Counted from the stretch's first letter, positions 1-8,421 are shown. The stretch is 64,000 bases of DNA from Hyphomicrobiales bacterium (GCA_027483505.1 JAIXUP010000048.1:1-64000); one strand, 5' to 3'. Notes: generated by a model not told the origin, from the sequence alone. A program made the numbers and translations.

Positions 1-87
1 AACCCGCGCCTGATCCTCGAAGTGCGCAACAAGGACACCGTCAGGGCAGGCGCCGATCACCTGATCGCGCTCGGCCTTGCGCAGTGA
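1..87 (+). CDS. C-terminal fragment of an unidentified protein (cut by window edge)
   Basis: Only the last 28 codons are visible, open from the first base and ending in TGA. The tail contains the segment LILEVRNKD followed by a short helix-like end. This loosely resembles the C-terminus of predicted N-formylglutamate amidohydrolase family proteins, but too little is present to assign it. No catalytic part is in the window. Everything up to the LysR gene at 711 is degenerate, so this is the last intact gene before a decayed stretch. Confidence 0.5.
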   Translation, partial: NPRLILEVRNKDTVRAGADHLIALGLAQ

Positions 88-182
88 TTCAGCAGCCGGC
101 CCCGGCTGCTGTCATCACCCTGTTGCCCGGGCAATCGCCCCTGACCTTCGACAGTCCAGGCGTTTGAACGGGCGCTGGCAGC

Positions 183-330
183 GGAAGGCTGCTTCCAGTT
201 CCGGATAGAAACCGTGAATCAACTCCGGGACGAAGCAGGCCACGAGCCTGAGGTCCGCCTTCGCGAAGCACTGCGAACGCTTCCAGAGCTTCGACGCGTC
301 GAGATCCTTGCGGACGGCGGCGCCGAACCG
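183..330 (-). pseudogene. Decayed remnant of a sugar ABC solute-binding protein gene
   Basis: Read on the minus strand, this stretch encodes about 49 residues (GAAVRKDLDASKL through FYPELEAAF) that match, without gaps, the C-terminal part of the intact solute-binding protein at 7141-8421. Positions 183-328 line up with 7248-7393 at a constant offset of 7065, and roughly four bases in five are identical. The match stops abruptly at about 182: the downstream residues differ and soon reach a stop. Upstream, beyond 330, the sequence changes to unrelated DNA. The rest of the gene (signal peptide, main domains) is absent, so it cannot be functional. It looks like a diverged duplicate truncated at both ends. 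Confidence 0.8.
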
Positions 331-376
331 CTCAACTCCTGTTCTCAGGCCTCAAGGCGTCAGGCTGCCGGGCGCA

Positions 377-637
377 ATGCTGTCCCGGAATGTGGGGGAT
401 CGAGGTGTCATCCGGCTCACCACAATCGACGCCGTCGCAGGTACGGCAGCGAACGATGCCTTCTCGTTCATCGGTTTGGGCACGTTCTCTGGCGCAGGCC
501 AGCTCCGCTACGAGATCGACACGGTGAACAACCAGACTATCATCACGGCCAGCACCGATGCGAACCTTGCCACGGCGGAGTTTCGGGTCGTGTTGAGCGG
601 GCTCCATACGCTCGTCGCGGATGACCTTGCACTGTGA
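377..637 (+). pseudogene. Orphan C-terminal remnant of a type I-secreted calcium-binding (RTX/serralysin-like) protein
   Basis: The plus-strand frame gives about 86 residues with segments VIRLTTIDAVAG, NDAFSFIG and AGQLRYE, ending in HTLVADDLAL before a TGA. This pattern (DAIAG-x-NDAF-x-FIG, then a hydrophobic last strand ending D-x-x-L) is typical of the C-terminal secretion domain of hemolysin-type and M10 peptidase proteins exported by type I systems. No glycine-rich nonapeptide repeats, catalytic domain or ribosome binding site precede it, and the upstream DNA is a different gene remnant in the other orientation. I therefore treat it as a broken gene end rather than a small gene. Confidence 0.6.
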
Positions 638-675
638 GCCTGACCATCCAAGCGCTTCAGTGACAGTCTGAAGCC

Positions 676-706
676 GAACCCACCCGGATTTCATCCGGGT
701 GGGTTC
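676..706. terminator. Perfect 14-bp hairpin downstream of the LysR gene
   Basis: GAACCCACCCGGAT at 676-689 and its exact complement at 693-706 are separated by the 3-base loop TTC. The hairpin begins 5 bp past the stop codon of the minus-strand LysR gene (711) and also lies just beyond the plus-strand remnant. There is no clear T-run on either side, so it may be a factor-assisted or bidirectional terminator. Confidence 0.6.
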
Positions 707-710
707 CTGC

Positions 711-1619
711 TTATCGACGCAGCCCCTGCCTGCGGTTGCCAAAATCGAGGCCGAACTCGTCAGCGAGGATATCGAAGACAAGGCGAACCTTTCCGCTTGT
801 CCGCAACTCCCGGTGACTGACGAGCCAGACCGGCACAGGCGTGCCCGGAAGACCGGGCAACAGCCTGACGACGCCGGGCATGCGCTCGGCAATCTCCTTG
901 AGCATCAGGCAGATGCCGACGCCCTGGCGCACCATTTCCCACAGCACGACCGAATTGGCCGACAGGATGCGGAACCGGTCGGCTGATATCAGGATGCCGG
1001 CCAGGCGCAGGTGCTCGGCAAAGGTCTCGATCGGCTCGAAGCCAAGCAGCTCCGCTTGCGCCAGCTCCGCCACCGATTGCGGCGCCGGATTCCGGGCGAG
1101 CCAATTCTCGGCGGCGTAGAAGTGGGCTGTCATCTCGCCGACGCGACGGGCGATCAGCTCCGGTTCGGATGGCCGCACATGGCGGATGGCGATGTCCGCT
1201 TCACGCTTGCGAAGGTCGCTGATGGAATCGGAGGCGACGACTGCCAGGGTGATCTGCGGTGCGGCCTCGCGGATTCGCGCCACAAGATCAGGCAGCAGAT
1301 AGGCCGAAACCGCATCGGTGGCGCTAATTGTGACACGGCCCGTCAAGTCCTGCGAGGAGCCTGCCGCGGCAAGGGCCATGGCCTCGGCGGCCGCCGCCAT
1401 GGCGCGGGCGTGCCCGACGAGGCTGAGGCCCGTTTCGGTCAGGACCAGTCGCTTGCCGACGCGTTCGAACAGCAAGGTTCCGAGCGCGGTCTCGAGCGCT
1501 GCGATCTGCCGCGACAGGGTAGGTTGCGTCAGCTTGAGCCTGCGCGCCGCTGCCGACAGCGAGCCGGCGTCCGCGGTGGCGCTGAAGGCCCGCGCCTGGT
1601 TCCAGTCCATCTGATCCAT
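711..1619 (-). CDS. LysR family transcriptional regulator
   Basis: This 302-residue protein has the standard LysR layout: a winged helix-turn-helix at residues 5-65 (SLSAAARRLKLTQPTLSRQI) and an effector-binding periplasmic-binding-protein-like domain from about 90 to the end. The length is typical. It is transcribed divergently from the methyltransferase at 1703 with an 83-bp gap, the arrangement in which LysR proteins usually control the neighbour and themselves. The hairpin at 676-706 lies just beyond its stop. A second ATG three codons in could also serve as start. The ligand is unknown. Confidence 0.9.
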   Translation of the reverse strand: MDQMDWNQARAFSATADAGSLSAAARRLKLTQPTLSRQIAALETALGTLLFERVGKRLVLTETGLSLVGHARAMAAAAEAMALAAAGSSQDLTGRVTISATDAVSAYLLPDLVARIREAAPQITLAVVASDSISDLRKREADIAIRHVRPSEPELIARRVGEMTAHFYAAENWLARNPAPQSVAELAQAELLGFEPIETFAEHLRLAGILISADRFRILSANSVVLWEMVRQGVGICLMLKEIAERMPGVVRLLPGLPGTPVPVWLVSHRELRTSGKVRLVFDILADEFGLDFGNRRQGLRR

Positions 1620-1631
1620 ACGTAATCGTAT
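1618..1631. promoter_or_regulatory. Dyad ATACG-N4-CGTAT at the LysR start, possible operator
   Basis: A 5-bp inverted repeat (1618-1622 and 1627-1631) overlaps the LysR start codon within the 83-bp divergent gap. LysR proteins bind dyads in such gaps, but the arms are short and do not strictly fit the T-N11-A consensus, so this is only a candidate site. Confidence 0.3.
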
Positions 1632-1702
1632 ATCGCTTTTGCGCTATCTGACAATTTCGAATGTTTCTGCCCGTGCTATGCAGCGTCCGGAAGGACAGCA
1701 CC

Positions 1703-2350
1703 ATGATTGATGCACTGGACGACGCGCGCTTCTGGAACAGGGTTGCCCGCAAGTACGCCACCGACACCATCAAGGATATGGCCGGTTATGATCGGACGAT
1801 TGCGCGCACCCGGCAGCTTCTGCGGCCGTCCGACACGGTGATGGAGGTCGGCTGCGGAACGGGAACGACCGCGCTGAAGCTCGCTCCCGGCGTTTCGCGT
1901 CTGATTGCGAGCGACATTTCCAGCGAGATGATTGCCATTGCGCGCGAGAAGGCTGAGGGGCAGTCGTGCCGCAATGTCGCGTTCCGGAACGGAAGCGCCA
2001 GCCATCCGGACGGCCCCGGCGGCGTCCATGACGCCGTGCTCGCCTTCAATCTGCTGCACCTCGTGCCCGATCGCTCCGCCACGCTGGCTGAGGCCTATCG
2101 CCTGCTGAAGCCGGGCGGGCTGTTCATCTCGAAGACGCCGTGCCTGTCCGAAATGAACCCGCTCATCCGGGTGGCGTTGCCGGTCATGCGTCTTCTTGGC
2201 AAGGCCCCGACCGTGTCGTTCTTCGCGGCGGCCGGGATCGAGGCCGAGATCGCGCGGGCTGGCTTCACAGTGGAAGCCCGCGAACGGCACGGAACAGGAT
2301 CGAAGGACATCCGGATCTTCATCGTGGCGCGAAAGCCGGAGGCCGTGTGA
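1703..2350 (+). CDS. Class I SAM-dependent methyltransferase
   Basis: The 215-residue protein has the SAM-binding motif VMEVGCGTGT at residues 46-55, followed by the acidic end of strand 2 (IASDIS) and a post-II region (DAVLAFNLLHLV). This is the small UbiE/Methyltransf_11 type of fold. The start at 1703 is chosen because GGAAGGA lies 7-8 bases upstream; an in-frame ATG at 1661 lacks such a site and would add 14 non-conserved residues. The substrate cannot be told. The divergent LysR gene is the likely regulator. It ends 6 bp from the convergent glycosidase gene. Confidence 0.85.
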   Translation: MIDALDDARFWNRVARKYATDTIKDMAGYDRTIARTRQLLRPSDTVMEVGCGTGTTALKLAPGVSRLIASDISSEMIAIAREKAEGQSCRNVAFRNGSASHPDGPGGVHDAVLAFNLLHLVPDRSATLAEAYRLLKPGGLFISKTPCLSEMNPLIRVALPVMRLLGKAPTVSFFAAAGIEAEIARAGFTVEARERHGTGSKDIRIFIVARKPEAV

Positions 2351-2356
2351 CGGGCG

Positions 2357-4141
2357 TCACCTTGCACGCCCGAGCGACCGATAGCACGACGCGAGGGCAT
2401 GGAAGGCCAACTTGGCTGTGGTCTTGTCGGCCCCGATCAGGCCTTTGCGGTTGAAGCCGCGCTGGAAGCTGGTCTGGCGGCGTTCCGTCCTGAAATCATA
2501 GAGCAACCATGCCGCGAGCCCCGCGACATAGGGCGTCGCGGTGATGCGGCTGAATTGCTGACGGTAGAATTCGGCCTGCCAGTCCTCTGTGAACAGCACG
2601 CGGCCGGCGCCGTGATGGCCGGGGCTGGCGTCGGCCCCGGTTTCACTGATGATCACCGGCTTGTCTGGGTTCGAATTGGCGAGCAGACGATCCAGCCCCG
2701 AGAAATTGGGCTCATACCAGCCGAAATACTCGTTGAGCCCGATCACGTCGAGATGTGCGGCCAGCCGGTCCTCGATGGTGAAGGTTTCGCGGTTGATCAG
2801 GCAGGCCGCGCCGACGAGACGTGATGGGTCAAGATGGCGGGCGGTTCTTGCGAGCTCTGCCATGAATGCGAGGCGGGCATCGGTGTCGGCGTTCTCGTTG
2901 CCCACGCCCCAGAAGATCACGCTGGCGCGGTTGATGTCACGGCAGATCAGCTCGGACAACTGGTTGCGTGCATCGGCCAGCGTGTCCGGGTTGCCGAAGT
3001 CGATGGCCCAATAGACGGGCACCTCAGCCCAGAGCAGGAAGCCTTCTTCGTCCGCGAGGCGCGCAACCGCCTCGTGGTGCGGATAATGCGACAATCTCAG
3101 GAAATTGCAGCCCAGTTCGCGGGCGTGCTGCAGGCGGCGACGGATGTCGGCTTCGCTGCTGACCTTGCCAAGGGCAAGGTCGTCCTCGTGGACGCACACG
3201 CCCTTGAGCCAGACCGGTTCGCCATTGAGCAGGATCTGCGTGCCGCGCGCCTCGATGGTGCGAAAGCCGATGCGCTCCGTCACGGCGTCGGTCCGGAATG
3301 TGAAGCGGACTTCATAGAGCCGGGGTGTGTCGCAGGACCAGAGTTCAGGCGACGCGGCTGCGGTGATGCTGCCCTTTCCGGCCTTTATCGGGATGGACTT
3401 TTCGAGTCCCAGTGCGGCGATGGTGACGGAGGCCTCGCCGTCCACCGCGTCGGACAGGCAAAGATCAAAGCGGATGCTCGCCCGGTCGGCCTGCAAGGCC
3501 GCGCTGGCCTGGCGGATGAACACGTCCGGCAGGGGGACGAGCGCCACCTCGCGGTAGAGGCCGCCATAGTTGAACCAGTCGATGTGATGCATCGGCACCC
3601 GATCTGCCTGCCGTCGGTTTTCGACGTAAACCTGCAGGCGATTGCGGCCCTGCCTGAGCTGATCCGTGATCTCGAGGCAGAACGGCGTCGAGCCGCCCCG
3701 ATGGCCGCCGACATGAACTCCGTTGAGGAAGACCAGCGCGCGATAGTTGGCGGCACCGAAGGACAGGATCGTGCGCCCGGCGCCGACTGTGGGCCGCCAG
3801 TCGAACCAGCGCGTGTACCAGGCGCCGCCTTCGAAGTAGGTCCATTCGGGCTTCAGCACGTTCCAGCAGGAGGGAACCTGCACCGGTTCGCCGGCTTCGA
3901 TCTCGTAGTCGCGCGGCACGGCCCATTGGGAGGGCGGGGTTTCGTCCAGATCGAACCAGCGTTGACGCAGGCCCTCGTCGAAGAGGTCGAGCGTCAGCAA
4001 CCACGCGCCGTCAAGGGACACCATCGGCCGCCCCGAGAGGGTGACGAGGGTTGCGGCATGCGCCAGCCCCCTTGCGAAGGGGCGCGCGTAGTCCTCATCG
4101 TGCAGATGGGCAAAGGGGTCGTCGACGTCGGCGTGCGTCAT
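2357..4141 (-). CDS. Glycoside hydrolase family 2 (beta-glucuronidase/beta-galactosidase type)
   Basis: The 594-residue protein has the three-part GH2 layout: an N-terminal jelly-roll sugar-binding domain (VSLDGAW, then VPSCWN and FEGGAWYTRWF), an immunoglobulin-like middle domain, and a C-terminal TIM barrel (WLKGVCVHED, LRLSHYPHH). The acid/base is E416 in GNEN and the nucleophile E500 in ISETGAD. The length is close to UidA (about 600). The start at 4141 makes an ATGA overlap with the upstream gene; a TTG at 4156 is also in frame. It is last in the operon with a sugar ABC transporter, so it probably hydrolyses an imported glycoside in the cytoplasm. No signal peptide is seen. Glucuronide versus galactoside specificity is not settled. 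Confidence 0.88.
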   Translation of the reverse strand: MTHADVDDPFAHLHDEDYARPFARGLAHAATLVTLSGRPMVSLDGAWLLTLDLFDEGLRQRWFDLDETPPSQWAVPRDYEIEAGEPVQVPSCWNVLKPEWTYFEGGAWYTRWFDWRPTVGAGRTILSFGAANYRALVFLNGVHVGGHRGGSTPFCLEITDQLRQGRNRLQVYVENRRQADRVPMHHIDWFNYGGLYREVALVPLPDVFIRQASAALQADRASIRFDLCLSDAVDGEASVTIAALGLEKSIPIKAGKGSITAAASPELWSCDTPRLYEVRFTFRTDAVTERIGFRTIEARGTQILLNGEPVWLKGVCVHEDDLALGKVSSEADIRRRLQHARELGCNFLRLSHYPHHEAVARLADEEGFLLWAEVPVYWAIDFGNPDTLADARNQLSELICRDINRASVIFWGVGNENADTDARLAFMAELARTARHLDPSRLVGAACLINRETFTIEDRLAAHLDVIGLNEYFGWYEPNFSGLDRLLANSNPDKPVIISETGADASPGHHGAGRVLFTEDWQAEFYRQQFSRITATPYVAGLAAWLLYDFRTERRQTSFQRGFNRKGLIGADKTTAKLAFHALASCYRSLGRAR

Positions 4142-5289
4142 GACGTGGCGCGCCAATTGCCGACGCGATAGCCAATGCCGATCATGCGGCGGAAGTTCCA
4201 GGCCCAGCGGCCTGGCCAGAGCACATCGGCGATCATGGCGATGGCGATCCAGCGGAACCAGGTGGCGAATGTGTTGGAGTGGCCTTGCGGCTCCTCATAG
4301 CCCTTCACCCAGCCATCCTGACGGCGGATCCCCTCGCGGACGTCGCAGAAGCCGCCATCCGGGTCCTGGAAGGCGAGCAGTGCCTCAAGCATGCGCACGA
4401 GCCAGGCTTCGATGTCGGGGCGGCGATGGCCGGTCAGCCGCCAGCCATGGATCAGCACGTCGACGGCGTCGACATCGATGCAGGCGCTGTCGATCACCGG
4501 CGGCAGGGAGAGGCAGTAGTCCACAGCCTTGTCCTGCCCCTCGAGCGGGCGCGCCTCGTGGTACCAGATGTGGAAATTGTGCATCGATCCTGCAAAGGCG
4601 TGCAGCAGGCGGGTCCTGTCCGAGAGCTGGCCGACGCCCCAGAAACCGGTGGTCGGCTCGCGCAGACGGTCATGCCAGCCATAGAGAATGTCGAGCGCGG
4701 CGTTGACCCTCTGCTGAAGGGGACCGTCGCCGTCGCGGCGCAACAGGAGCAGGAAGCTGGCCAGGTTGACGATGTTGTTGCCCTCCTGCCAGGGATCACG
4801 CAGGTCCCTGTCGGCAAGCCAGGCCTTCAGCGTCAGTGGATCGAGCCAGGGCATGGCAAAGGCGAGGTCGGGCCTGCGGCCTGGCTCGAGCGCATCGATG
4901 GCGCCGAGGCTGTAGTTGGTGACGTGCCAGTCGATATAGCGCCAGGTCTCGTCGCGATCCGGCTTCTTGAAGGTGTTGGCATCAGTCATCCCCGGCACGC
5001 GGAAGCGCCCGTCGGCAAGCCGATGCGCTTCGAGCCAACGCACGGCCGCCGCGCGTTCCCCAGTGCGCCAGCCCTCGAGCCCGCCCAGCAGATCGAGGCA
5101 GAGGATGCCGTTGTAGGTGCCGGGCACCAGCATCCCGGGCCAGAGGGCCGGGTCATGCAGGGCGCTGATGCGCATGATGCCTTTTGGCTCGCCCGGAGCC
5201 TGCATCGCGCCGAGCCAGGCGAGCGTCCGCCGCCGGGCCTCGTCGATCCCGCTGGCGAGGCGATCCGCCGCCTCGATCTTCTTCAACAT
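4138..5289 (-). CDS. Uncharacterised all-helical (alpha-toroid-like) protein in the glycosidase operon
   Basis: I do not recognise this 383-residue protein with certainty. It is rich in helices and aromatic residues, with a Trp/His-rich centre (WRYIDWHVTNYSLGAI) and a late segment DPDGGFCDVREG like the QW-type repeats of terpenoid cyclase/prenyltransferase alpha-toroids. Conserved-looking polar pairs (WQEGNNIVN, HNFHIWYHEA) could line a pocket. No signal peptide or membrane segment is visible. It sits between the MalG-type permease gene (5-bp gap) and the GH2 gene (ATGA overlap), so it is co-translated with them and is likely a cytoplasmic partner or second enzyme in sugar breakdown. The RBS GATGAGG precedes the start. 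Confidence 0.75.
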   Translation of the reverse strand: MLKKIEAADRLASGIDEARRRTLAWLGAMQAPGEPKGIMRISALHDPALWPGMLVPGTYNGILCLDLLGGLEGWRTGERAAAVRWLEAHRLADGRFRVPGMTDANTFKKPDRDETWRYIDWHVTNYSLGAIDALEPGRRPDLAFAMPWLDPLTLKAWLADRDLRDPWQEGNNIVNLASFLLLLRRDGDGPLQQRVNAALDILYGWHDRLREPTTGFWGVGQLSDRTRLLHAFAGSMHNFHIWYHEARPLEGQDKAVDYCLSLPPVIDSACIDVDAVDVLIHGWRLTGHRRPDIEAWLVRMLEALLAFQDPDGGFCDVREGIRRQDGWVKGYEEPQGHSNTFATWFRWIAIAMIADVLWPGRWAWNFRRMIGIGYRVGNWRATS

Positions 5290-5293
5290 GGCC

Positions 5294-6136
5294 TCATCCC
5301 TTCACGGCTCCCGAGGCCATCCCCTCCATGACGCGCCTTTGCGCCATCAGGAACAGCACTGCGACGGGCAGGGTGGTCAACACGGCCAGCGCCATGATGC
5401 CCTGGAAATTCGAGCCAAGCTCGCTGTTCATCGACAGCAGGGCCACCGGCAGTGTGTAGGTGTCCGGCGTGCGCGAGACCACGAGGATCGGAAACCACTG
5501 CGACCAGTTGAGCAGGAAGGTGATCAGCGCAACCGTCGCGGTGATTGGAGCGGCCATGGGCAGCACGATCCTGAACAGCACCTGCGCCTCGCTGGCGCCG
5601 TCGATCACGGCCGCTTCGATGACCTCGCCCGGGATGGCCCGGAAGAACTGCTCGAACAGGAAGAACTGGATCGGGCCGAGGGCGAGGAAGAGGATGATCC
5701 CGGCATAGGACCCCAGAAGGCCGAGCTTGAACATCACGAGATAGACCGGAATGACCAGCAGCATGTACGGGTACATGATGGTCACCAGAAAGCCGTAACG
5801 CAGGAAGCGGAAGCCCGGCAAGTCGGGCCGGCGCACGAGGGCGTAGGCGCCGAGCGCGGTGACGGCCACGGACAGCAGCGTCGACAGGGTGGTGATCAGG
5901 ACCGAATTCCAGGCGTAGACCGAGAGTTCGACGCCGCCGATCCGGCCGATTTCCGTGAAGATCGACAGGTCGAACCGCTCGGGAAAGAAGCGCAGCGGAT
6001 TGCCCATGATGGCGCGGGTGGGGCGCAGCGCGCTGACCAGCATCCACCAGTAGGGATACAGGAAGAGTGCGCTTGTGATGCCGGCGACGGCATAGGCCGC
6101 GATCTGCAGCAGGCGGTTCGGACGTATGTCGTTCAT
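5294..6136 (-). CDS. Sugar ABC transporter permease, MalG type
   Basis: The 280-residue inner membrane protein has about six hydrophobic segments and the carbohydrate-uptake permease signature EAAVIDGASEAQVLFRIVLP (residues 185-205), the EAA loop that contacts the ATPase. A first segment (ITSALFLYPYWWMLVSAL) is followed by the periplasmic loop usual for the MalG family. It overlaps the MalF-type permease by ATGA and lies 5 bp before the helical protein gene. No ATPase gene is present in this locus. Confidence 0.92.
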   Translation of the reverse strand: MNDIRPNRLLQIAAYAVAGITSALFLYPYWWMLVSALRPTRAIMGNPLRFFPERFDLSIFTEIGRIGGVELSVYAWNSVLITTLSTLLSVAVTALGAYALVRRPDLPGFRFLRYGFLVTIMYPYMLLVIPVYLVMFKLGLLGSYAGIILFLALGPIQFFLFEQFFRAIPGEVIEAAVIDGASEAQVLFRIVLPMAAPITATVALITFLLNWSQWFPILVVSRTPDTYTLPVALLSMNSELGSNFQGIMALAVLTTLPVAVLFLMAQRRVMEGMASGAVKG

Positions 6137-7032
6137 CGGTTCGCACCCCGCTCGCCGATGAGATAGGCGCTCATGGAGATGACGATCACGACGGCGAACA
6201 GGATCGTCGCCATCGCTGTGGCCTCGCCGTAGCGGCCCTGATCGAAGAGCTGATAGGCGTAGTAGCTGACGAAGTTGGTCTGGTCATTGGGGCCGCCCTT
6301 GGTCATCACGACCACGACCGTGAAGGTCTTCAGGAACTGGATCAGCGCGTAGACCGTGTTGATGACCAGTGCCGGCCGCAGCTGCGGCAGGATCACGTAG
6401 CGCCAGCGCTGCCATGCGGTGGCCCCGTCGATGTGGGCGGCTTCCTCCAGCGCGCGGTTGCGGATCGCCAGATTGGCCAGGAAGATGATCATATAGAACC
6501 CGGCATGGTGCCAGAGCTCCGCGATCAGCAGGGAGATCATCGCCGTGTCGGCGCTGGACAGGCCGGAAAAGGCCGGAAGGCCGAGCATTTTCAGGAAGGC
6601 GTTCAGGGCGCCGAAGGACCGGTCGTAGAGCCAGCGCCAGACCACATAGCCGGCGACGTCCGGCGTCACCACAGGCAGGAAGATGGCCAGCCGGAAGAAC
6701 AGATTGCCGCGCTTGATCAAGGCCGAGTCGAGCAGGATGGCGAAGCCGAGCGCGAAAGCGAGGTTGGCCGCCACCGACAGCGTCGTATAAATCAGCGTGC
6801 GCGTCAGCGAGGCCAGGAAGATCGGGTCGCCGAACACGCTGACATAGTTCGCAAGCCCGACATAGGTCGGGGTCGGCCTCAGGGCCGTTCCCGACGCGGT
6901 GAAGGAGACCTGGATCGACAGCAGGATAGGCCAGACGCCGAACACGATGGTCAGCGCGGCGAAGGGAAACACGAACAGGTAGAAGATCCTGCCGCGCCAG
7001 ATTTCGTCCAGTGTCGCGCTCACATTGCCCAT
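6133..7032 (-). CDS. Sugar ABC transporter permease, MalF type
   Basis: This inner membrane permease of about 299 residues has six hydrophobic stretches and the EAA motif EEAAHIDGATAWQRWRYVILP, which binds the ATPase. The N-terminal membrane segment is FPFAALTIVFGVWPILLS. I chose the ATG at 7032; a GTG at 7053 in the same frame would add seven residues. It is separated from the binding-protein gene by a strong hairpin (7106-7128) and is coupled to the next permease by ATGA. It forms the transport channel with that permease. Confidence 0.92.
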   Translation of the reverse strand: MGNVSATLDEIWRGRIFYLFVFPFAALTIVFGVWPILLSIQVSFTASGTALRPTPTYVGLANYVSVFGDPIFLASLTRTLIYTTLSVAANLAFALGFAILLDSALIKRGNLFFRLAIFLPVVTPDVAGYVVWRWLYDRSFGALNAFLKMLGLPAFSGLSSADTAMISLLIAELWHHAGFYMIIFLANLAIRNRALEEAAHIDGATAWQRWRYVILPQLRPALVINTVYALIQFLKTFTVVVVMTKGGPNDQTNFVSYYAYQLFDQGRYGEATAMATILFAVVIVISMSAYLIGERGANR

Positions 7033-7105
7033 CCGTGCTGGAGCTTCGTCCACAAGCTTGGTTGCCTGCTGTGCAGGCCCGCAAGGTTGTGATCCATGGC
7101 CGGAA

Positions 7106-7128
7106 GAGGCGGGCCGGGAGCCCGCCTC
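7106..7128 (-). terminator. Intercistronic hairpin between binding-protein and permease genes
   Basis: GAGGCGGGC (7106-7114) and its exact complement (7120-7128) flank a 5-base loop, 12 bp after the stop of the binding-protein gene. There is no T-run. In ABC operons such hairpins often cause partial termination or protect the upstream message, giving more binding protein than permease. That role is inferred. Confidence 0.6.
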
Positions 7129-7140
7129 GTGGGTCGGTTC

Positions 7141-8421
7141 TCAGCCCTTCAGCTTGGCTGCGAGGTCCCGCATTTCCTTCGCGGTCTCGGCGATGAAGGC
7201 CTTCCAGTCTGCCGGCGGGTTGGAGATTCCCGACAGAAGCTTGCGATGGAAGGCTGCTTCCAGTTCCGGATAGAAGCTGTGGATGGACTCGGGGAAGTCG
7301 TAGGCCACGAGCCGGTGCTCTGCCTTGGCGAAGTACTGCGAACGTTCCGAGAGCTTCGACACGTCGAGATCCTTGCGGACAGCCGCGCCGACATTCTCGA
7401 GCGAGGCCTGCTGGGCGGCCTTGGAGAGCATGAACTGGGCGAACTCGACCGCAAGCGCCTTGCTGGGCGAGTTCTCGGGCACCGCAATCCCACGCATGCC
7501 GCCGATCACCACTGCGTTCGGCCGATCAGCCGCGAACTTGGGCCAGGGGCCGGAGACAAAGTCGCCGTTGAGCACGCTCGCGCCATCCCACTTGCGGACG
7601 TTCCAGTCGCCGACGCGGAACATGCCGCCGCGGCCGCCCTCGATGACCTGATACATCTCGCCAAAGGAATGATTGATCGTGTCGGGAGCCACGAACTTGT
7701 AGGTCGAATAGGTCTTGAGGAACTCCTCGAGCACCTGGGCATGCGCCGGCTGATCGATGGTGATCTTGCCATCCGGATCAATCAGGGTGTGACGCAGACC
7801 CGAGCCGAAGGTGAACAGGTCGAGCATGTGGATGAGGTCGCGCGGCTTTGCGGCCTGCAGCGCCATGCCGAAGGTGTCCGCCTGGCCATTGCCGTCCGGA
7901 TCCTTGTCGCGGAACGCGGCGGCGAGGGTCTTCACCTCTTCCCAGGTGTCCGGGAACTTGCCGCCATTCTTGTCGAGCCAGCTCTTGCGGACACCCAGCG
8001 CCATCTGGACGCGCTGGATCGGGATGATGATCTGCTTGCCCTTGAAGGTGGCGACGCGCAGGTCGTCCTCGCCAAGGAAGCTCTTGTCGCCGACCCCGGC
8101 CAGCGCGGCCTTCAGATCCATGATCTTGTTGGTCTGGGTCTCGATGCGGATGACGCGCTCGTAGTTGTTGAAGATCAGGTCGGGCGCCGTGTTGGTGTTG
8201 ATCGCGCTGATCACGCGGCCGAACCATTGATCGGTCGGAAAGCTCAGCGAGCGCACGGTGACGCCGGGTTTGGTCTTGGCGAATTCGGCGCCCATGGCTT
8301 CGAACCACTTGATGCCGTTGTCGCCCAGATCGTGCCATATGGTGAGCTGCTGCGCCTTGGCCGGCAGAATGCTGAGGGCTGCGACAAAGGCCGCGCCCGC
8401 GAGTCTCTTCAGAATTCCCAT
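7141..8421 (-). CDS. Sugar ABC transporter solute-binding protein
   Basis: The 426-residue protein begins with a Sec signal peptide (GILKRLAGAAFVAALSILPA, cut near AKA-QQ) and then shows the family 1 solute-binding pattern (LTIWHDLG, PDLIFNNYERV, FPDTWEEVKTLAAAFRDKDPDGNG). It should capture a sugar or oligosaccharide in the periplasm for the two permeases downstream. The start at 8421 has GGAGG six bases upstream; the ATG at 8427 would sit directly against that site. It is first in the operon opposite the LacI gene, and the palindrome 8472-8487 lies in the shared gap. A diverged fragment of a copy of this gene lies at 183-330. Confidence 0.92.
   Translation of the reverse strand: MGILKRLAGAAFVAALSILPAKAQQLTIWHDLGDNGIKWFEAMGAEFAKTKPGVTVRSLSFPTDQWFGRVISAINTNTAPDLIFNNYERVIRIETQTNKIMDLKAALAGVGDKSFLGEDDLRVATFKGKQIIIPIQRVQMALGVRKSWLDKNGGKFPDTWEEVKTLAAAFRDKDPDGNGQADTFGMALQAAKPRDLIHMLDLFTFGSGLRHTLIDPDGKITIDQPAHAQVLEEFLKTYSTYKFVAPDTINHSFGEMYQVIEGGRGGMFRVGDWNVRKWDGASVLNGDFVSGPWPKFAADRPNAVVIGGMRGIAVPENSPSKALAVEFAQFMLSKAAQQASLENVGAAVRKDLDVSKLSERSQYFAKAEHRLVAYDFPESIHSFYPELEAAFHRKLLSGISNPPADWKAFIAETAKEMRDLAAKLKG

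Noticed and set aside
214-624. Plus-strand frame of 136 codons over both remnants
   Set aside because: It crosses two unrelated gene fragments and has arginine-rich, random-like composition.
2834-4171. 445-codon open frame on the plus strand
   Set aside because: It is antisense to the GH2 glycosidase gene and shows only biased composition.
5117-6166. 349-codon plus-strand frame rich in Asp, Glu, Gln and His
   Set aside because: It is the complement of a membrane permease gene; the hydrophilic bias is the expected mirror of hydrophobic codons.
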